The notes: a model not told the origin generated them from the letters alone. A stretch of DNA of 64,000 nt from Lutimaribacter pacificus (GCF_900142185.1 NZ_FQZZ01000001.1:496001-560000), one strand, 5' to 3'. Shown: positions 16,064 through 25,144, counted from the stretch's first letter. Program-made: numbers and translations.

Positions 16064-18253
16064 GTGAGCGATTTCTTCCACGAGGGCGAACTGGTGGCGG
16101 TGCTGACCACCCAGCCGCTGGACCGGCTGCTGGATTACCGCGCGCCCGAAGGGGGCTGTTTCGCGGGTGCCTTCGTCGAGGTGCCGCTGGGCCCGCGCCG
16201 GGTGCCGGGTGTGGTCTGGGGGCCGGGAAAGGGCGATTTCGACCCATCGAAGATTCGCCCCGTCACCCGCGTTCTGGACGTGCCGCCGATGCGCGAGGAA
16301 ATGCAGACCTTTCTGACCCGCGCGGGCGAATACACGCTGACGCCGATGACGCAGATGCTGCGGCTGGCCACCCGCGCGCCGGGGCTGGGCGATCCGCCTT
16401 CGATGCGGCGCATCTACCGGCTGGGGCAGGGCGAGCCCGACCGCATGACCGACGCCCGCGCCCGCGTGCTGGAGGTGCTGCGCGATTATGGCGGGCTGGC
16501 CTTCACGCTGGGCGAACTGGCCGAGATGGCGGGGGTGTCGGCGTCGGTCGTCAAGGGGCTGGTGAAACAGGGCGTCGTGGCCGAAGAGGACAGCCCGCGC
16601 GACCTGCCCTTTCCCCCGCTCGATCCCGATTACGGGGGCAAGGATCTGACCGGGGCGCAGGCGGCGGGGGCGGCGCAGCTGCGCGCGGGCGTGCAGTCGG
16701 GCGGCTATGGCACGACGCTGCTGCGCGGTGTCACCGGGTCGGGCAAGACCGAGGTGTATCTTGAGGCGGTGGCCGAATGCCTGCGGCAGGGGCGGCAGGC
16801 GCTGGTGCTGCTGCCGGAAATCGCGCTGACGCAGGAGTTCGTCGCGCGGGTCGAGGCGCGGTTCGGCGCGCGGCCTGCCGAATGGCATTCGGGCGTCACC
16901 ATGACCGAACGCCGCCGCATCTGGAAGATGGTGGCGCAGGGCGGTGCGGAGCTGGTGGTGGGCGCGCGCTCGGCGTTGTTCCTGCCGTACCGCGACCTTG
17001 GCCTGATCGTCGTGGATGAAGAGCACGACACCTCGTACAAGCAGGAAGAGGGCGTGCTGTATAACGCGCGCGACATGGCGGTGCTGCGCGCCTCGGTCTG
17101 CGGGGCGCAGGTGGTGCTGGCCTCGGCCACGCCCAGCCTGGAAAGCTGGGTCAATGCCGAGGCGGGCAAGTATCACAAGCTGGTGCTGGAGGACCGGTTC
17201 GGCGACAGCGTGCTGCCCGAGATGCGCGCCATCGACATGCGGGCCGAAACCCTGCCGGGGGACCGCTGGATTTCGCCCACGCTGCAACAGGCGGTCCGGG
17301 CGCGGGTGGCGCAGGGCGAACAGGCGTTGTTGTTCATCAACCGCCGCGGTTACGCGCCGGTGACGCTGTGCCGGGCCTGCGGGCACCAGATCGCCTGCGA
17401 TCACTGCGACGCGCGGATGGTCGAGCATCGCTTTCTCAAGCGGCTGGTCTGCCATCAGTGCGGCGAGACGAAACCGATGCCCGAGGCCTGCCCCTCCTGC
17501 GGGGCCGAGGGGCGGCTGGCGCCGGTTGGCCCCGGTGTGGAGCGGCTGACCGAAGAGGCGCAGGCGCTGTTCCCCGAGGCGCGTATCGCCACGCTGAGTT
17601 CGGACATGTTCGGCTCGGCCCGCGCGCTGAAGGACCAGATCGCCGCCATCGCCGGGGGCGAGGCCGATATCATCATCGGCACGCAGCTTGTGGCCAAGGG
17701 GCACAATTTCCCGCTGCTGACGCTGGTCGGCGTGATCGACGCCGACCTGGGCTTGCAGGGGTCGGACCTGCGCGCGGCGGAACGCACGTTCCAGCTGATG
17801 CGGCAGGTGGCGGGCCGCGCGGGGCGGGCGGAAAAGCGTGGCGTTGCGATGCTGCAGACCTTTCAGCCCGAACACCCGGTGATCCGCGCGATCCTGGCCG
17901 GCGAGGAAGAGGCGTTCTGGCAGGCCGAGGCCGCTGAGCGCAGCCAGGCCGGCGTGCCGCCCTTTGGCCGGATGGCGGGCATCGTCATTTCGTCGCCCGA
18001 CGCGCAGGTGGCGTTCGATATCGGCAACCATTTGGCGCGGGCGGACGGCCCGTTGCGGCAGGTGGGGGCGCAGGTGTTCGGCCCCGCGCCCGCGCCGATC
18101 GCGCGGATACGCGGGCGGCACCGGGTGCGGCTGCTGGTCAAGGCCGACAAGGGCGTGGCGCTGCAGGGCGCGCTGCGCGCCTGGGTGGCGCAGGTACGGC
18201 TGCCCGCGCAGGCCCGGCTGGCGGTGGATATCGACCCGCAGAGTTTCTTTTGA
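16064..18253 (+). CDS. priA: Primosomal protein N' (PriA helicase)
   Basis: 729 residues. PriA recognises stalled forks and D-loops and reloads the replicative helicase. The N-terminal 3'-end binding domain is followed by Walker A GVTGSGKT (222-229), the DEEH box (VVDEEHDTSYK near 318-328), the zinc module (CRACGHQIACDHC then CHQCGE and CPSCG) and helicase motifs such as GTQLVAKGHNFP and RQVAGRAGRA. The start is GTG 16064 with AAAGG about 10 nt upstream; an in-frame TTG at 16043 has no ribosome site. It is followed 27 bp later by structured repeat copy C. Confidence 0.95.
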   Translation: MSDFFHEGELVAVLTTQPLDRLLDYRAPEGGCFAGAFVEVPLGPRRVPGVVWGPGKGDFDPSKIRPVTRVLDVPPMREEMQTFLTRAGEYTLTPMTQMLRLATRAPGLGDPPSMRRIYRLGQGEPDRMTDARARVLEVLRDYGGLAFTLGELAEMAGVSASVVKGLVKQGVVAEEDSPRDLPFPPLDPDYGGKDLTGAQAAGAAQLRAGVQSGGYGTTLLRGVTGSGKTEVYLEAVAECLRQGRQALVLLPEIALTQEFVARVEARFGARPAEWHSGVTMTERRRIWKMVAQGGAELVVGARSALFLPYRDLGLIVVDEEHDTSYKQEEGVLYNARDMAVLRASVCGAQVVLASATPSLESWVNAEAGKYHKLVLEDRFGDSVLPEMRAIDMRAETLPGDRWISPTLQQAVRARVAQGEQALLFINRRGYAPVTLCRACGHQIACDHCDARMVEHRFLKRLVCHQCGETKPMPEACPSCGAEGRLAPVGPGVERLTEEAQALFPEARIATLSSDMFGSARALKDQIAAIAGGEADIIIGTQLVAKGHNFPLLTLVGVIDADLGLQGSDLRAAERTFQLMRQVAGRAGRAEKRGVAMLQTFQPEHPVIRAILAGEEEAFWQAEAAERSQAGVPPFGRMAGIVISSPDAQVAFDIGNHLARADGPLRQVGAQVFGPAPAPIARIRGRHRVRLLVKADKGVALQGALRAWVAQVRLPAQARLAVDIDPQSFF

Positions 18254-18280
18254 GGGGGTTACTTTGGCGCGATGCACGCA

Positions 18281-18447
18281 GCCCGGAACAGCCGCGCAGC
18301 GGCCCGGGCATCGCACGGCCGCCCCCCGGCCGGGCGATTGGCTGCCGCAAGTGCCACGTTCCGGGGTAGGAAGTGGCTGCACGATAAATTGCCAGTCACA
18401 AATGTCGGATCGCCCGACCGCGGCCATGCAATGCCCTTCTGTTGCGA
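18281..18447 (+). repeat. Structured intergenic repeat, copy C
   Basis: Third copy, 27 bp after the priA stop and in the same orientation as A and B. The core 18281-18347 is identical to the other two, and the region from ACGATAAATTGCC through GCCCTTC aligns without indels; similarity fades after about 18447. The 282-bp priA-monooxygenase gap holds nothing else recognisable. Confidence 0.85.
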
Positions 18448-18535
18448 CCGGCCCGGAAGGTGATCCCGGACATAAAACAACCCGGCTTGCCTTTGCCGCG
18501 TCCGCAGCGCAGCTTTCGGGCAGGGAGGGTGCGCG

Positions 18536-19681
18536 ATGCATCAGGTGATCGTGATCGGGGCGGGGCCCGCGGGGCTGGCGCTGGGGGCCTGCCTGCGCGC
18601 GGAGGGGCTGGAGCCGCTGATCCTTGAGCGCGCGGCGACGGTGGGCAGCGCGTGGCGGCGGCATTACGACCGGCTGGCGCTGCATACCGACCGTGATCGT
18701 TCGCACCTGCCGTTCACGCCCTTTCCCCGCGACTGGCCGCGCTACGTGCCGCGGGCGCAGGTTGTCGACTATCTGGAAGGCTATGCCGTTGAGCATGGGC
18801 TGGTGCCCCGGTTCGGGGCCGAAGTGACGGGCGTGGCGCGACAGGGCGAGGGCTGGCGCGTGACGCTGCGCGGCAGCGAGCTGCTGCAGGCCCGCCATGT
18901 GATTTTTGCCACCGGCGTCTCGGAAACGCCCTTTCGCGCGTCATGGCCGGGGCTGGAGGGGTTTCCCGGCCCGGTCCTGCACAGCCGCGACTATCGCCGG
19001 CCCGGCGATCTGCCGGGGCAGCGGGTGCTTGTGGTGGGGTTCGGCAATTCCGGCGGCGAACTGGCGATTGATCTGGTCGAGGCGGGGCGCAATGTCGAGA
19101 TCGCCGTGCGCTCGCCCGTGAACCTGCTGCCGAAGGAGTTGCTGGGCCGGCCCATCGGCAACTGGGACGTGCTGCAAAGGATATTTCCCTACCGCGTCGC
19201 AGATGCGATCACCGCGCCGGTGCTGCGGCTGATGCTGGGGGATTACCGCCGCTACGGGTTGCGCAAGGCCGCGAAGGGGCCGATCGCGCAGATCCGCGAG
19301 GACGGGCGCATCCCGCTGATCGACCTCGGCACGCTGGCGCTGATGCGCGCGGGGCGGTTGCGGGCGCGGCCGGGGCCCGAACGGATCGAGGGCGCGACCG
19401 TCACCTTCACCGATGGCAGCACGGGCGCGTATGACGCGATCCTGCTGGCCACCGGCTATACCGTCGATCTGCGCCCGATGCTGGGCAAGATGCCCGGCGT
19501 TCTGGACGAAACCGGCCGGCCGCTACGTTCGGGCGCGGAACTGGCGCCGGGGCTGTGGTTCTGTTCCTATCACACCGTGCCCAACGGCCAGCTGCGCGAA
19601 ATCGCCCGGCAGGCCCCGGAGATCGCGCGCGGTGTGGCCGCGCGGCTGGATCAGGCGGCGGCGCCGGCCGCGGCGCGCTGA
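18536..19681 (+). CDS. Flavin-containing monooxygenase-like oxidoreductase
   Basis: 381 residues. An FAD-binding Rossmann motif is at the N-terminus (VIVIGAGPAGLALG, GxGxxG at 8-13), FATGVSETPF follows, and a second dinucleotide-binding motif VVGFGNSGGE lies near 163-172, with LLATGYTVDLRP towards the C-terminus. The pattern is that of the YUCCA/CzcO flavoprotein monooxygenase group, using NAD(P)H and O2 on small amines, indoles or ketones; the substrate is unknown. GGGAGGG precedes ATG 18536. Its last 31 bp overlap the 3' end of the convergent yeeE gene. Confidence 0.8.
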   Translation: MHQVIVIGAGPAGLALGACLRAEGLEPLILERAATVGSAWRRHYDRLALHTDRDRSHLPFTPFPRDWPRYVPRAQVVDYLEGYAVEHGLVPRFGAEVTGVARQGEGWRVTLRGSELLQARHVIFATGVSETPFRASWPGLEGFPGPVLHSRDYRRPGDLPGQRVLVVGFGNSGGELAIDLVEAGRNVEIAVRSPVNLLPKELLGRPIGNWDVLQRIFPYRVADAITAPVLRLMLGDYRRYGLRKAAKGPIAQIREDGRIPLIDLGTLALMRAGRLRARPGPERIEGATVTFTDGSTGAYDAILLATGYTVDLRPMLGKMPGVLDETGRPLRSGAELAPGLWFCSYHTVPNGQLREIARQAPEIARGVAARLDQAAAPAAAR

Positions 19682-20715
19682 TCGACCAGCAGGTCGGTCA
19701 GCATCGCGCCGATCCACATGCAGAACAGCGCCAGCCACGCGGTGCCGGCAAAGACCGATCCGCCGGTCACGCCCGCGCCGATGGCGCAGCCGCCGGCCAG
19801 CATCGCGCCGAACCCCATCAGCACCGCGCCCGTCATCGAGCGGCGCATGTTGGATTCGTCGGAAAAGCCCTGGAATTTGAACTCGCCCTTCAGCAGCGCC
19901 GCGCTCATCGAGCCCAGCACCACGCCCGGCACCAGCCCGACCGAGAATTGCAGCACCTCGTTGCGATCCAGAAAGAACATCAGCGTATGGGCCGAGGGGC
20001 CCGAGAAGGTTACGCTTTCCACCGTCACCGGATCGAAGGCGATCTGGCTGAGCGTGAAGGTCGCCACCCAGCCCACCGCCACGGAAAATCCGACGCCCGC
20101 GCCAAAGATCAGCCGGCTGGCCGAGATCCTGTTCTTCCACGACAGGACAAGCGCCAGGGCCGCGAAGACGATGCCGATCGCCAGCCCCGCCCATTGCGGC
20201 AGGCCGAGGGCGGCCAGCAGGTCGAGGTTGCGGCCGCCCGACGTCGTCCACAGCGCGGCCAGGTCGTTGCGGATATCCGACAGCAGGCCCGACAGGCTCA
20301 TCTGTGCGACCACGGCAAAGATCAGCCCCGAGACCACCGAGCGCAGGTTGCCGGTGGCCGCCAGCACCAGCAGGCGCCCCGAACAGCCGCGCGCCAGCAC
20401 CATGCCGACGCCGAACAGCAGCCCGCCGATGATCGCGCCCGACCAGCTGCCGGGCACCGCCATCTGCCGGCCCTCGGCGGCGTCGAACAACCCCATGAGC
20501 TGCGCGCCCTGCACCCAGACCATCGCGGTCGAGAAGGTCAGGAACCACACCGCCACCTTGTCGCCCATCCGGCCGCGGGCAAATTCCACCGTCGCAGCGC
20601 GCAGGCAGAACCGCGAGCGTTGTGCGGACACGCCAAAGATCACCCCGGTGACGATGCCCAGAAGGGCGGCCGTCGGGGCCTCACCGATCCGTTCGACAAG
20701 GGCAAGAAGGTCCAT
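19651..20715 (-). CDS. YeeE/YedE family transporter
   Basis: 354 residues, about nine to ten membrane helices. The family includes TsuA, an inner-membrane thiosulfate importer. Conserved cysteines appear in RFCLRAA, LARGCSGRLLVLAATGN and AGGCAIGAGVTGG, which match the family's substrate-relaying Cys positions, so import of thiosulfate or another sulfur species is plausible. ATG 20715 has GGAGAGG upstream. It is divergent from the MFS gene, with an FNR-type box in between, and overlaps the monooxygenase convergently by 31 bp. Confidence 0.85.
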   Translation of the reverse strand: MDLLALVERIGEAPTAALLGIVTGVIFGVSAQRSRFCLRAATVEFARGRMGDKVAVWFLTFSTAMVWVQGAQLMGLFDAAEGRQMAVPGSWSGAIIGGLLFGVGMVLARGCSGRLLVLAATGNLRSVVSGLIFAVVAQMSLSGLLSDIRNDLAALWTTSGGRNLDLLAALGLPQWAGLAIGIVFAALALVLSWKNRISASRLIFGAGVGFSVAVGWVATFTLSQIAFDPVTVESVTFSGPSAHTLMFFLDRNEVLQFSVGLVPGVVLGSMSAALLKGEFKFQGFSDESNMRRSMTGAVLMGFGAMLAGGCAIGAGVTGGSVFAGTAWLALFCMWIGAMLTDLLVDQRAAAGAAA

Positions 20716-20776
20716 CGCGCCTCTCCGATCCCGTATGCGTTGCAGGCGCGTATGTCACGACGGGGGCAAAACCGCC

Positions 20777-20790
20777 TTGATTCAGATCAT
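20777..20790. promoter_or_regulatory. FNR/Crp-family box (TTGATTCAGATCAT)
   Basis: TTGAT-TCAG-ATCAT matches the FNR consensus TTGAT-N4-ATCAA at nine of ten positions. It is centred about 68 bp upstream of the yeeE ATG and 96 bp upstream of the MFS ATG, in their divergent gap. FnrL, DnrD or NnrR-type regulators of Rhodobacteraceae use such boxes, so oxygen- or NO-dependent control of one or both genes is inferred. Confidence 0.55.
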
Positions 20791-20879
20791 GCAGCCGCGG
20801 GGCGGGTGCGACCCCACCCTGCGCGGATGCACAGCGACGCCTCTCGCCAATCCGCGGAAAAGGGCGTAATGGCAGGATC

Positions 20880-22112
20880 ATGAGAACCATGCCCCTTGCC
20901 GATGCGCGGCATTTGCCGCTGTGGCGCCGCCCCACCTCTCTTTTGTTCGCAATGGCGCTGGCCATGCCCATCGCCTTTGCCACGTGGTCGGCGCTGCTCA
21001 ATAATTTCGTGGTCGAGGTGGCGCAGTTCGACGGCGCCGATATCGGGCTGCTGCACAGCGTGCGGGAAATCCCCGGCTTCCTGGCCGTGGGTGTGATCGC
21101 TGTCATCATCTTCGTGCGCGAACAGGTGCTCGGGCTGGTCTCGCTCATCCTGCTGGGCGTGGCCACGGCGGTGACCGCGTGGTTTCCCAGCCTTGGCGGC
21201 ATCCTGACCATCACCATGCTCAGCTCGATCGGGTTTCATTACTATGAAACGGTGAACCAGTCGCTGCAGCTGCAATGGCTGCCGAAAGAGCGCGCGCCGC
21301 AGATGCTGGGCTGGCTGCTGGCGGCGGGGTCGGCGGCGACGCTGGTGGCCTATGTGCTGATCGTGCTGACATGGCGGGCGTTCGACCTGTCCTACAACCT
21401 GATCTACCTGGTGTCGGGCGGGATCACCGCGGTTCTGGCGGTGTTCTGCCTGCTGGCCTATCCGCAGTTCGAGGCGCCCAATCCGCAGGTCAAGAAGTTC
21501 ATCCTGCGCCGGCGTTACTGGCTTTATTACGCGCTGCAGTTCATGGCCGGCGCGCGGCGGCAGATCTTCATGGTGTTCGCGGGCTTCATGATGGTCGAGA
21601 AATTCGGCTTCGACGTGCACCAGGTGACGGGGCTGTTCCTGATCAACCTGGTGATCAACATGGGGTTCGCGCCGGTGTTTGGCCGCGCGGTGGCGCGGTT
21701 CGGCGAGCGTAACACGCTGATCTTCGAATATGCCGGGCTGGTGACGGTGTTCCTGGCCTATGGCGGGATCTACTGGTTCGGCTGGGGCGTGTTGCTGGCC
21801 TCGGTCCTCTACGTGGTCGATCACATGCTGTTCGCGCTGGCGCTGGCGCTCAAGACCTATTTCCAGAAGATCGCCGATCCCGGCGATATCGCCCCCACGG
21901 CGGCCGTGGCCTTTACCATCAACCATATCGCGGCGGTGGGGCTGCCGTGGATACTGGGGCTGCTGTGGCTTGCCTCGCCCGCGGCGGTGTTCGGGCTGGC
22001 GGCGGCGATGGCGGGCACCTCGCTGCTGCTGGCGCTGATGATCCCGCGCCACCCCGAACCGGGGAACGAGACGGTGTTTTCCCGCTTTGTGGCAGCCACC
22101 CCGGCAGAATAG
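20880..22112 (+). CDS. Major facilitator superfamily transporter
   Basis: 410 residues with about 12 membrane helices and no large soluble part. The N-terminal half starts RRPTSLLFAMALAMPIAFA; a charged central loop (PQFEAPNPQVKKFILRRR) separates the two six-helix halves, which is the MFS layout. The canonical motif between TM2 and TM3 is weak, and the substrate cannot be read from the sequence. ATG 20880 is used; ATG 20889 is equally possible because AGGA lies only 2 nt before the first but about 11 before the second. It may be under the FNR-type box upstream. The MATE gene follows after 4 bp. Confidence 0.8.
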   Translation: MRTMPLADARHLPLWRRPTSLLFAMALAMPIAFATWSALLNNFVVEVAQFDGADIGLLHSVREIPGFLAVGVIAVIIFVREQVLGLVSLILLGVATAVTAWFPSLGGILTITMLSSIGFHYYETVNQSLQLQWLPKERAPQMLGWLLAAGSAATLVAYVLIVLTWRAFDLSYNLIYLVSGGITAVLAVFCLLAYPQFEAPNPQVKKFILRRRYWLYYALQFMAGARRQIFMVFAGFMMVEKFGFDVHQVTGLFLINLVINMGFAPVFGRAVARFGERNTLIFEYAGLVTVFLAYGGIYWFGWGVLLASVLYVVDHMLFALALALKTYFQKIADPGDIAPTAAVAFTINHIAAVGLPWILGLLWLASPAAVFGLAAAMAGTSLLLALMIPRHPEPGNETVFSRFVAATPAE

Positions 22113-22116
22113 CGCC

Positions 22117-23457
22117 GTGGCACAGCACGCGAAATTCACCACAGGGTCCACCCTGCGCCACGTGGTCGTGATGACACTGACCGGGTCGCTGGGGCTGAGC
22201 TTCATGTTCCTGGTCGATTTCCTGGCGCTGTTCTGGATCAGCCGGCTGGGGCGCGAGGACCTGATCGCCGCGGTGGGCTTTGCCGCGACGATCCAGTTCT
22301 TCCTGGTCTCGATATCTATCGGGATGATGATCGCCGCCGTCGCGCTGGTCAGCCGGGCGCTGGGGCAGGGCGATCCCGACCGGGCGCAGCGCATTGCGAC
22401 CTCGGCCATGATCTATGCGGTGGCGGTGCAGGGGGCGATCGCCGTGGCGGTGTTCATGCTGCGCGAGCCGCTTTTGCGCTGGTCGGGGGCCGAGGGCGCG
22501 GTGCTGGACGTGGCGGCGCATTTCCTGGGGATCACGGTGATCTCGCTGCCGCTGACCGCCCTGGCGATGAGCGGCGGCGCCGTGTTGCGGGCCGCCGGCG
22601 AGGCATGGCGCGCGATGATGGTCACCACCACCGGCGGGCTGGTGGCGCTGGTGGTCGATCCGATCCTGATCGTTGTCATGGGGCTGGGCGTGCCGGGGGC
22701 GGCGATGGCCATCGTGATCTCGCGCATGGCGATGGCCTGTGCGGGGCTTTACTGGGTGATGGGCCGCGGGCTGCTGACCCGTCCGGCGCTTTACGACCTG
22801 CGCGACATGGCGGCGCCGTTCCTGGCCATCGCGCTGCCGGCGGTGGCGACGCAGGTGTCCACCCCGTTCGGCAACTGGGTGCTGATCCGGGCGATGTCCG
22901 AACATGGCGAAAGCGCGGTGGCGGGGCTGGGCGTGGCGGCGCGGCTGCAGATCCTGGGGTTCGGCGGGATCTTTGCGCTGTCGGGCGCGATCGGCGGGAT
23001 CATCGGGCAGAACCATGGCGCCGGGCTGGGCGGTCGGGTGCGGCAATCCTATCTCGACGCGCTGAAATTCTGCGCGGTCTATACCGCGGTCATCTGGGCG
23101 CTGATGCTGATCTTTGCCGATCCGCTGGCGCGCGCCTTTGGCCTTGGCGGGATGGCGGCGGATGTGGTGCACTGGTTCGCTCTGATCGGGGCGGGATCGT
23201 TCATGTTCACCGGGGCGCTGTTCGTGGCGAATGCCGCCTTCAACAACCTTGGCCGCCCGATCTGGGCCACGATGGCCAACTGGGCGCGCGACGGCGGCAT
23301 GATGGCGCCCCTTGCCTTTGGCCTTGGCGCGGTATTCGCCGCGCCGGGGGTGATTGCCGGGCAGGCGCTGGCCAACGTGCTGGCGGGGGCGCTGGCGGGG
23401 TGGATCGGCTGGCGCTTTGTCAGCCGCGGGGTTGACCGCGCGGCGCACCCGGCCTAA
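22117..23457 (+). CDS. MATE family efflux transporter
   Basis: 446 residues from GTG 22117, 4 bp after the MFS stop; an upstream TTG would overlap the MFS gene. Twelve membrane helices are visible. Two repeated halves begin with HVVVMTLTGSLGLSFMFLVD and with LYDLRDMAAPFLAIALPAVA, typical of MATE proteins, which exchange Na+ or H+ for drugs or metabolites. Co-transcription with the MFS gene is likely, given the spacing. Confidence 0.88.
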   Translation: MAQHAKFTTGSTLRHVVVMTLTGSLGLSFMFLVDFLALFWISRLGREDLIAAVGFAATIQFFLVSISIGMMIAAVALVSRALGQGDPDRAQRIATSAMIYAVAVQGAIAVAVFMLREPLLRWSGAEGAVLDVAAHFLGITVISLPLTALAMSGGAVLRAAGEAWRAMMVTTTGGLVALVVDPILIVVMGLGVPGAAMAIVISRMAMACAGLYWVMGRGLLTRPALYDLRDMAAPFLAIALPAVATQVSTPFGNWVLIRAMSEHGESAVAGLGVAARLQILGFGGIFALSGAIGGIIGQNHGAGLGGRVRQSYLDALKFCAVYTAVIWALMLIFADPLARAFGLGGMAADVVHWFALIGAGSFMFTGALFVANAAFNNLGRPIWATMANWARDGGMMAPLAFGLGAVFAAPGVIAGQALANVLAGALAGWIGWRFVSRGVDRAAHPA

Positions 23458-23489
23458 CGCCAGACCGGCCCAGGACAGGAGACGCCGCC

Positions 23490-24362
23490 ATGCCCACATT
23501 CACCGCGCTGACCACATTGATGGGAAAGGACCGCGCCGAGGCGCTGGGCGAGGCGGTCGAACGCCTTGTGCCCGAACCCACCGGCATCGGCGTCTTCGAG
23601 ATCGAGGACGATTCAGGCCTGTGGGAGGTCGCCTGCTATTTCACCGAGGCGCCCGACGAAACCGGCCTTGCCCTGCTGGCCGCCGCCCATGACGCGAAAC
23701 CCTTTGCGGTATCCGAACTGCCGGAAACCGACTGGGTGGCCAAGGTCCGGCGCGAGCTGACCCCGGTCGCCGCCGGGCGGTTCTTTGTCTATGGCAGCCA
23801 CGACGCCGACAAGGTGCCCGAGGGGTGCGAGCCGCTGCTGATCGAGGCGGCGATGGCGTTCGGTACCGGCCATCACGGCACCACGCTGGGCTGCCTGCGG
23901 GCGCTGGACCGGCTGGCGAATGATGGGTTCCAGGGCCGCAACGTCGTGGATATCGGCTGCGGCACCGCGGTGCTGGCGATGGCGGCGGCCCGGATCTGGC
24001 CCGACACGGTGCTGGCCAGCGATATCGACGCCGTCGCCGTCGAGGTGGCCGAGGCCAACGTCACCGCCAACGGGCTGGAGGGGCGGGTGCGCTGTATCGA
24101 GGCCACGGGGTTCGACAATCCCGAATTGCAGGCTGCCGCGCCGTTCGACCTGGTGTTCGCCAACATCCTCAAGGGGCCGCTGATCGCGCTTGCGCCGGAC
24201 GTCGCCGCATATACCCGAACGGATGGGAAAGTGATTCTTTCGGGGATTCTGAACACGCAGGCGGATGAGGTAATTGCCGTTTATGCACGCCATGGCATCA
24301 ATCTTGCCCAACGCGAAGAGATTGGTGAGTGGACGACGATAACGCTTGTGAAAGAAGGCTAA
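23490..24362 (+). CDS. prmA: Ribosomal protein L11 methyltransferase
   Basis: 290 residues. PrmA trimethylates L11 lysines and the N-terminus. An N-terminal L11-recognition domain (1-100) leads to a SAM-binding Rossmann domain with AFGTGHHGTTLGCL, VVDIGCGTAVLAMAAA, and the catalytic-loop motif FANILKGPLIALAP, the NPPY-like signature of this family. ATG 23490 follows ACAGGAGACGCC, a good ribosome site. A terminator-like hairpin follows. Confidence 0.93.
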   Translation: MPTFTALTTLMGKDRAEALGEAVERLVPEPTGIGVFEIEDDSGLWEVACYFTEAPDETGLALLAAAHDAKPFAVSELPETDWVAKVRRELTPVAAGRFFVYGSHDADKVPEGCEPLLIEAAMAFGTGHHGTTLGCLRALDRLANDGFQGRNVVDIGCGTAVLAMAAARIWPDTVLASDIDAVAVEVAEANVTANGLEGRVRCIEATGFDNPELQAAAPFDLVFANILKGPLIALAPDVAAYTRTDGKVILSGILNTQADEVIAVYARHGINLAQREEIGEWTTITLVKEG

Positions 24363-24375
24363 TTCCCCGCAAAAT

Positions 24376-24407
24376 TGGGGCGTGTTTTAGGCGCTTGCCC
24401 CATTTTT
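24376..24407 (+). terminator. Intrinsic terminator after prmA
   Basis: TGGGGC / GCCCCA stem with a 15-nt AT-containing loop, followed directly by TTTTT, 13 bp after the prmA stop. Confidence 0.7.
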
Positions 24408-24467
24408 GCCACATTTCCCCGACATAAACTTCCGAAACGCTGGTGGGGGCCAGCAACGGAGTTTGAG

Positions 24468-24812
24468 ATGGTCGAGGCTGCCACAGACTTTCACAAGCGC
24501 GTTAAGCGTATCAACAAGCAACATGCGCGCCTGTCGCATGGCTATGTCTCGGTCGTGGGCAAGGATGGGCTGATCATCGCCAAGCCCCGGCGCAAATCCG
24601 GCGGCTTCCCGCTGCGTATCATCGCGCTGATGATCCTGGTTTTCTTCGGCTTCAAGGTTTTGCTGATCTCGCAGCTTGGGCCGCAGGGCTATGCCGAGCG
24701 TGTCCAGCTTCTGCAAAGCGGCACGTCGGTCGAACAGGCCGGTGCCTATCTTCTCAAGGCCGATCCGATCAGCAGCGCGCTGGCCGACGGTATCCGCAAG
24801 CTGACGCTCTGA
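24468..24812 (+). CDS. Small single-pass membrane protein, unknown
   Basis: 114 residues from ATG 24468, with CGGAG upstream. A basic N-terminus (HKRVKRINKQHARL) precedes one membrane helix (about 50-70, RIIALMILVFFGFKVLLISQ), then a periplasmic-side C-terminus with QSGTSVEQAGAYLLKADPIS. I recognise it only as a conserved-looking Rhodobacterales hypothetical protein. A cytoplasmic basic tail with one helix would suit a scaffold or regulator of an envelope system, but nothing more can be said. Confidence 0.7.
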   Translation: MVEAATDFHKRVKRINKQHARLSHGYVSVVGKDGLIIAKPRRKSGGFPLRIIALMILVFFGFKVLLISQLGPQGYAERVQLLQSGTSVEQAGAYLLKADPISSALADGIRKLTL

Positions 24813-24881
24813 TCGCTCTCGTTCAGGGCAGGTCCCAGCCCCCGCTCAGGTTTGAATGGCAGCACCGGGGGGGGGTAAACG

Positions 24882-24916
24882 GAAAAAGGCCGCGTTCCAG
24901 CCCGGAACGCGGCCTT
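24882..24916. terminator. Bidirectional intrinsic terminator
   Basis: AGGCCGCGTTCC / GGAACGCGGCCT perfect 12-bp stem with A-tract before and T-tract after, between the convergent small membrane protein and the DUF1127 gene; it works on both strands. Confidence 0.9.
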
Positions 24917-24940
24917 TTCGTATCGGAACCTGTCGCGCTG

Positions 24941-25144
24941 TCAGGCGCGGCGTGCCACCTGGTCGATATCGCCACGGCACAGGCCGATATCGTCCAGCTC
25001 ACGGTCGGTGAGGCGGGACAGGGCGTTGCGCGTTACGCGCGCGTCGTTCCAGTCGGCAAGGGCGGCGACAAGGCGCGAAAAGACGTTGCCGGCACGCGAT
25101 GCGGTGCCGAAGGCGGCGGGGCGGTTGGCGTCGAAAACTGCCAT
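24941..25144 (-). CDS. DUF1127 small basic protein
   Basis: 67 residues from ATG 25144 with AGAAGGA upstream. The C-terminal DUF1127/YjiS motif is RLTDRELDDIGLCRGDI, an Arg-rich helix pair. Relatives in Rhodobacteraceae include RNA-binding small proteins of the CcaF1 type and are often stress-induced; a regulatory RNA-related role is inferred from family, not shown. The upstream region carries a hairpin and a palindrome that may control it. Confidence 0.85.
   Translation of the reverse strand: MAVFDANRPAAFGTASRAGNVFSRLVAALADWNDARVTRNALSRLTDRELDDIGLCRGDIDQVARRA

Noticed and set aside
24813-24940. CcsR-type small RNA beside the DUF1127 gene
   Set aside because: The gap is taken up by one bidirectional terminator, and no anti-SD CCUCC loops are present.
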